From Candidatus Methanomethylophilaceae archaeon (lineage in GTDB: Archaea; Thermoplasmatota; Thermoplasmata; Methanomassiliicoccales; Methanomethylophilaceae), in NCBI GenBank assembly GCA_017519045.1, contig JAFWTC010000086.1, positions 18,075 through 82,074 on the forward strand: 64,000 nucleotides of DNA, read 5' to 3'. A model generated the notes under the pieces. The model saw nothing but the letters and a program-made list of their open reading frames with translations. It did not search any database and was not told the origin of the DNA. This document shows, piece after piece, positions 61,195-64,000 of this stretch (the first letter of the stretch is position 1; each line of letters begins with the position of its first letter). Both the position numbers and the translations under genes were made by a program.

Positions 61195-63477
61195 ATGAGC
61201 AAAGGAACGTTCGCCAATGGATGCAAGGCGATCATGGCCTTAGCCCTGATCGTCGCTGCCTCGTCGTTGGCTTGCTCCGTCGTCACGGAAGCTGACGGGG
61301 AGGCCGGCGGAGGATGGTACTACGGCCAGCTCAACCCGGTCGAGAAGGCCATCTACGACAGCGCCAGATACGGCGGCGATTCGGATTCGCCGTTCTATGT
61401 GCCCGAACCGTACTCCGGCATGGAATACGACGAGTTCCGTTCTATCGTAGCATCCGGAATAAGAAACCCATACCTGGCCCTCAAATGCGAATGGACTATA
61501 GGCAACAACGGGAACGAGGAGCTCGGAGTGAGAATAGGGTCGGACAGCCACGGGAACTACGTCACTGCCACCATGAAGCACACGTCGCTCTACACGGACG
61601 ACGAGGAAGCCTACGGGAATGTCATGAGCATGCTCCAATCCGTTCCTGTGGACACGGGCACCAGATTCTCCGCGGTCGCCTCCATACATGACGCGGTTTG
61701 CGGCATGCTGGAATACGACAAGGAGGAGAACAAAACGGAGAAAAGCTACAGCATGTACAACGCCGTATGCGGCGACCATGTCGTCGTATGCGAAGGATAT
61801 GCGAAGACGTTCCTCGCCCTCTGCCAGATCCACGACATACCTTGCGTAGGGGTCCTAGGATACGCCTTCACCAACGGCGAATGGCTACGTCACATGTATA
61901 ACATGGTGCAGATGGACGACGGGGCATGGTACGCCATCGACACGACGTGGGACGACCAGGAAGAGATCATGCACACGTACCTGCTCGCCGGCAGCAATAC
62001 CGTGGGGCCCAACGGAATTGCGTTCGGCACCTCCCACATCCCCGCCGGGCTCACGCCTCCTCCGCTGTCCGCCGACGCCTACGACCCCGCGTTCGTCACA
62101 TTCACTTTCGATGCGGGCACCGGCACGCTCACCTTCTCCGGAAACGGGGCGATACCCGACGGCTCCGACTCGTCCCCCTGGTACGCCTTCAAGGATGCCG
62201 TCAGAAGCATCGTCGTTGAGGACGGGATAGACTCCATAGGGGCCAAGGCATTCTACGGATTCATGAACGCCCAGTCGGTATCCATCGGATCCGGTGTGGC
62301 ATCGATCGGAAGCAAGGCCTTCGCATACTGCGAATCCCTCGAATCGTTGGAGGTCCCGGGTAACGTGAAGACCGTGGGGGGATACGCGTTCTACCACGGA
62401 GGGATCAAGAACCTTGAAACAGACAAGGGAGTCAAGTCGATAGGGGAAGGGGCATTCCAGGGCTGCCCTCTGGAGCACGTGGCGTTCGCATCCGGCATCA
62501 CCAAGATCGGCTCTAAGGCCTTCTCCGGATGCGCCTTCTACGACGCCGACGGGGAGACCCGCTTGAGTCCGACTCCAGGCTTGCTGTCCGGATATACGTT
62601 CGATGGTTCCCCGTCCAAGCTGGCCCTTGTCACCAAGTTCGTTAAGGGCTTTACCTTCACAAAGGGCTCCCTGAAATATTCCGTCACTTCCTCGCTGGCC
62701 TCCGACAGGCAGCTGGCCGTCGTGGGATATTCCGGAAATCCGTCCGACCTCGTCATACCCGCGAGAATCAACACGACGGCGGGATACTTCCCCGTGACCT
62801 CCGTAGGAAACAAGGCCTTCTACGGCTGCGAGACCTTGAGAAGCGTGGACCTCGGAGACGTCTCGACGGTTGGCGCCAAGGCGTTCGCCAGATGCACGTC
62901 GCTCGAATCCCTTAAGATCGGGGAATCCGTGAAGACCGTGTCCCAATACGCATTCTACGGCTGCACCGCGCTGGAGACCCTGGACGTATTCGGCAACGGG
63001 ACCGGGATCGACAACAGCGCGTTCAGCGAATGCAGGAATCTGGCCAGCGTATCGTTCGGCGGAAGCGGGATCTCGATCGGCACGAACTCCTTCTACAAAT
63101 GTACCGGGCTGACTGACCTGGACCTGACCGGCGTGTCGTACATCGGATTCAAGGCGTTCCCCTACTGCAACGGAATCGTCTCGCTGACCGTGCCCGGAAC
63201 CGTGGGCACGATAGGGGGCTATGCATTCTTCAAGTGCGAGAACCTGAGCGAGCTAGTCATATCGAAAGGAGTGAAGGACGTCGGGAAGAGCGCATTCAGC
63301 GGCTGCGGGAAGATCACGTCCGTCGATTTCGGAATCACCGTATCCAGCATCGGAACGAACGCTTTCTACATGTACACGTTCACCGACGCGGATGGGAACG
63401 CGCTCCCCCCTGAATCTGAAAACCTGTCAGGACATCTGTTCCAGGGTCATGGGAAGGCCCTGGCCCTAGTCAGATGA
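61195..63477 (+). CDS. Secreted transglutaminase-like and BspA-type LRR protein
   Basis: A 760-residue exported protein. Signal peptide: KAIMALALIVAASSLACSVV within the first ~30 residues. Residues ~80-270 hold a transglutaminase/protease-like domain with Cys in VVVCEGYAKTFLALC, His in GEWLRHMYNMVQMDDG and Asp in WYAIDTTWDD, fitting the Cys-His-Asp triad. Residues ~290-760 are LRR_5 repeats (KAFAYCESLESLEVP, KAFYGCETLRSVDL). Such proteins sit on the surface of gut microbes and may modify or bind host or microbial proteins. ACTATAAG at ~61164-61171 supports the start at 61195. Confidence 0.82.
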   Translation: MSKGTFANGCKAIMALALIVAASSLACSVVTEADGEAGGGWYYGQLNPVEKAIYDSARYGGDSDSPFYVPEPYSGMEYDEFRSIVASGIRNPYLALKCEWTIGNNGNEELGVRIGSDSHGNYVTATMKHTSLYTDDEEAYGNVMSMLQSVPVDTGTRFSAVASIHDAVCGMLEYDKEENKTEKSYSMYNAVCGDHVVVCEGYAKTFLALCQIHDIPCVGVLGYAFTNGEWLRHMYNMVQMDDGAWYAIDTTWDDQEEIMHTYLLAGSNTVGPNGIAFGTSHIPAGLTPPPLSADAYDPAFVTFTFDAGTGTLTFSGNGAIPDGSDSSPWYAFKDAVRSIVVEDGIDSIGAKAFYGFMNAQSVSIGSGVASIGSKAFAYCESLESLEVPGNVKTVGGYAFYHGGIKNLETDKGVKSIGEGAFQGCPLEHVAFASGITKIGSKAFSGCAFYDADGETRLSPTPGLLSGYTFDGSPSKLALVTKFVKGFTFTKGSLKYSVTSSLASDRQLAVVGYSGNPSDLVIPARINTTAGYFPVTSVGNKAFYGCETLRSVDLGDVSTVGAKAFARCTSLESLKIGESVKTVSQYAFYGCTALETLDVFGNGTGIDNSAFSECRNLASVSFGGSGISIGTNSFYKCTGLTDLDLTGVSYIGFKAFPYCNGIVSLTVPGTVGTIGGYAFFKCENLSELVISKGVKDVGKSAFSGCGKITSVDFGITVSSIGTNAFYMYTFTDADGNALPPESENLSGHLFQGHGKALALVR

Positions 63478-63482
63478 AAAAC

Positions 63483-63502
63483 GAGGGGGTGGATCCCCTT
63501 CT
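63483..63502 (+). terminator. Weak terminator after the surface protein gene
   Basis: AGGGGGT/ATCCCCTT can pair (about 5-6 bp), followed by CTTCTTCAG. A modest terminator between convergent genes. Confidence 0.35.
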
Positions 63503-63778
63503 TCAGAATATGTTGGTGAAAAGAAGATAAGCCAGTATGACCAGGTGGATTCCCAGGAACACGTAGACGAGCTTGAACTTCGCCTTCCTGGTCTTGTGCC
63601 TGGCCATGTTCATGCCTGCGAGTGCGCCGAACGGACCGACCAGCGCCCAGAGCAGAAGCGTGGATTCGGGAGTCCTCCACTCGTCCTTCTGGGCTTTCTT
63701 CTTATCGGAGAAGTACGCCGCCATGGCCAGCAGGTTCAGCACCGCGTAGATCGCGAGTGCGATGACGAGGATCGACAT
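63503..63778 (-). CDS. DUF1294 membrane protein
   Basis: A 91-residue protein with two or three transmembrane segments and the DUF1294 pattern: YAVLNLLAMAAYFSDKKKAQ near the N-terminus, then RTPESTLLLWALVGPFGALAGM and a final hydrophobic helix. GAGG precedes the ATG at 63778. It overlaps the end of the upstream gene. Function unknown. Confidence 0.8.
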   Translation of the reverse strand: MSILVIALAIYAVLNLLAMAAYFSDKKKAQKDEWRTPESTLLLWALVGPFGALAGMNMARHKTRKAKFKLVYVFLGIHLVILAYLLFTNIF

Positions 63779-64000
63779 CGGAGCCTCGCTATGAACGCGT
63801 CTACGGACGCGGGGAAGCCGTCGTCGTTCATCTGCGGCTCCTTCTTGTTGAAGAACACCGCGTCGGGTATTCCGAACTCCTTGGAGACCTTGGCGCACTG
63901 GTTACGGCCCTTCTCGTCGTTGTACATGCAGGAGATGAACAGCTTGACGTCCTTCCCCTCCAGCGACTTCCTGTTGTCCTCCACGAACTTCAGGACGGGC
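63736..64000 (-). CDS. Flavodoxin-like protein (5' end beyond the window)
   Basis: The frame is open to the window edge; only the C-terminal ~87 residues are present. KFVEDNRKSLEGKDVKLFIS and CMYNDEKG are reminiscent of the flavodoxin_5 (HemG-like) family, where a strand of this kind ends the domain. The last ~15 residues are Ser/Arg-rich and lie over the DUF1294 start, so the true end may differ. Tentative assignment. Confidence 0.5.
   Translation of the reverse strand, partial: PVLKFVEDNRKSLEGKDVKLFISCMYNDEKGRNQCAKVSKEFGIPDAVFFNKKEPQMNDDGFPASVDAFIARLRCRSSSSHSRSTRC

Overview
The window is a GC-rich chromosomal segment of a methylotrophic, pyrrolysine-decoding methanogenic archaeon. The best fit is Methanomassiliicoccales, in the gut-associated Methanomethylophilaceae group. 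The diagnostic features are: (1) a minimal pyl operon made of tRNA-Pyl (CUA anticodon), a pyrrolysyl-tRNA synthetase lacking the usual N-terminal domain, and pylB, pylC and pylD; (2) mono-, di- and trimethylamine methyltransferases (mtmB, mtbB, mttB), each with one in-frame amber codon, plus their corrinoid proteins; (3) the corrinoid activase RamA; (4) archaeal TATA-type promoters with many leaderless or near-leaderless starts; (5) BspA-type leucine-rich surface proteins and a choloylglycine-hydrolase-like enzyme, both typical of gut residents.

Layout. 1-15.6 kb is accessory: two BspA-type LRR genes, coiled-coil and Sel1-like proteins, a NYN-domain nuclease, a ferredoxin-nitroreductase protein, a two-gene operon of a large UPF1/Dna2-type helicase with a 700-aa partner, and a MazG/Ntn-hydrolase fusion. 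15.7-26.5 kb carries three paralogous APC-family permeases on the minus strand, interleaved with a HyuA-family protein, two unknown proteins and an alpha/beta hydrolase. 26.9-33.2 kb holds a coiled-coil gene with an in-frame amber, a ChlI/ChlD-type chelatase AAA pair, a paired SMR transporter and ramA. 33.4-39.5 kb is the operon mtbC-mtbB-mttB-mttC-mttP followed by a small winged-helix protein and a 47-aa membrane protein. 40.2-42.7 kb has a MarR regulator, an iron-sulfur flavoprotein, a second SMR pair and an unknown gene. 42.75-46.7 kb is pylT-S-B-C-D (minus strand). 46.9-49.7 kb holds an orphan MrcB_N-like protein and mtmC-mtmB. 50.3-52.6 kb is a two-gene operon of a BrxD/DUF2791-type ATPase and a protein with four B-repeat-like units and a TerB_C-like tail. 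52.8-57.6 kb is marR plus a heteromeric ABC exporter, an SDR and a 31-aa membrane peptide. 58.1-59.7 kb has two translationally coupled serine recombinases. 59.8-61.1 kb has two paralogous MarR regulators. 61.2-63.5 kb is a secreted transglutaminase-LRR protein, and the window closes with a DUF1294 membrane protein and a partial flavodoxin-like gene.

Functionally, the centre of the window is close to a complete methylamine utilisation island: uptake (MttP and probably the APC permeases), methyl transfer (MtmB, MtbB, MttB with their corrinoid partners), reactivation of oxidised corrinoid (RamA) and synthesis and genetic encoding of pyrrolysine (pylTSBCD). The ChlI/ChlD pair may support corrinoid cobalt insertion. 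The accessory flanks hold possible defence or genome-plasticity genes. Two genes outside the methyltransferases contain amber codons whose downstream reading frame looks coding: a coiled-coil protein at 26866 and a MarR regulator at 59850. These are the most intriguing candidates for previously undescribed pyrrolysine use.
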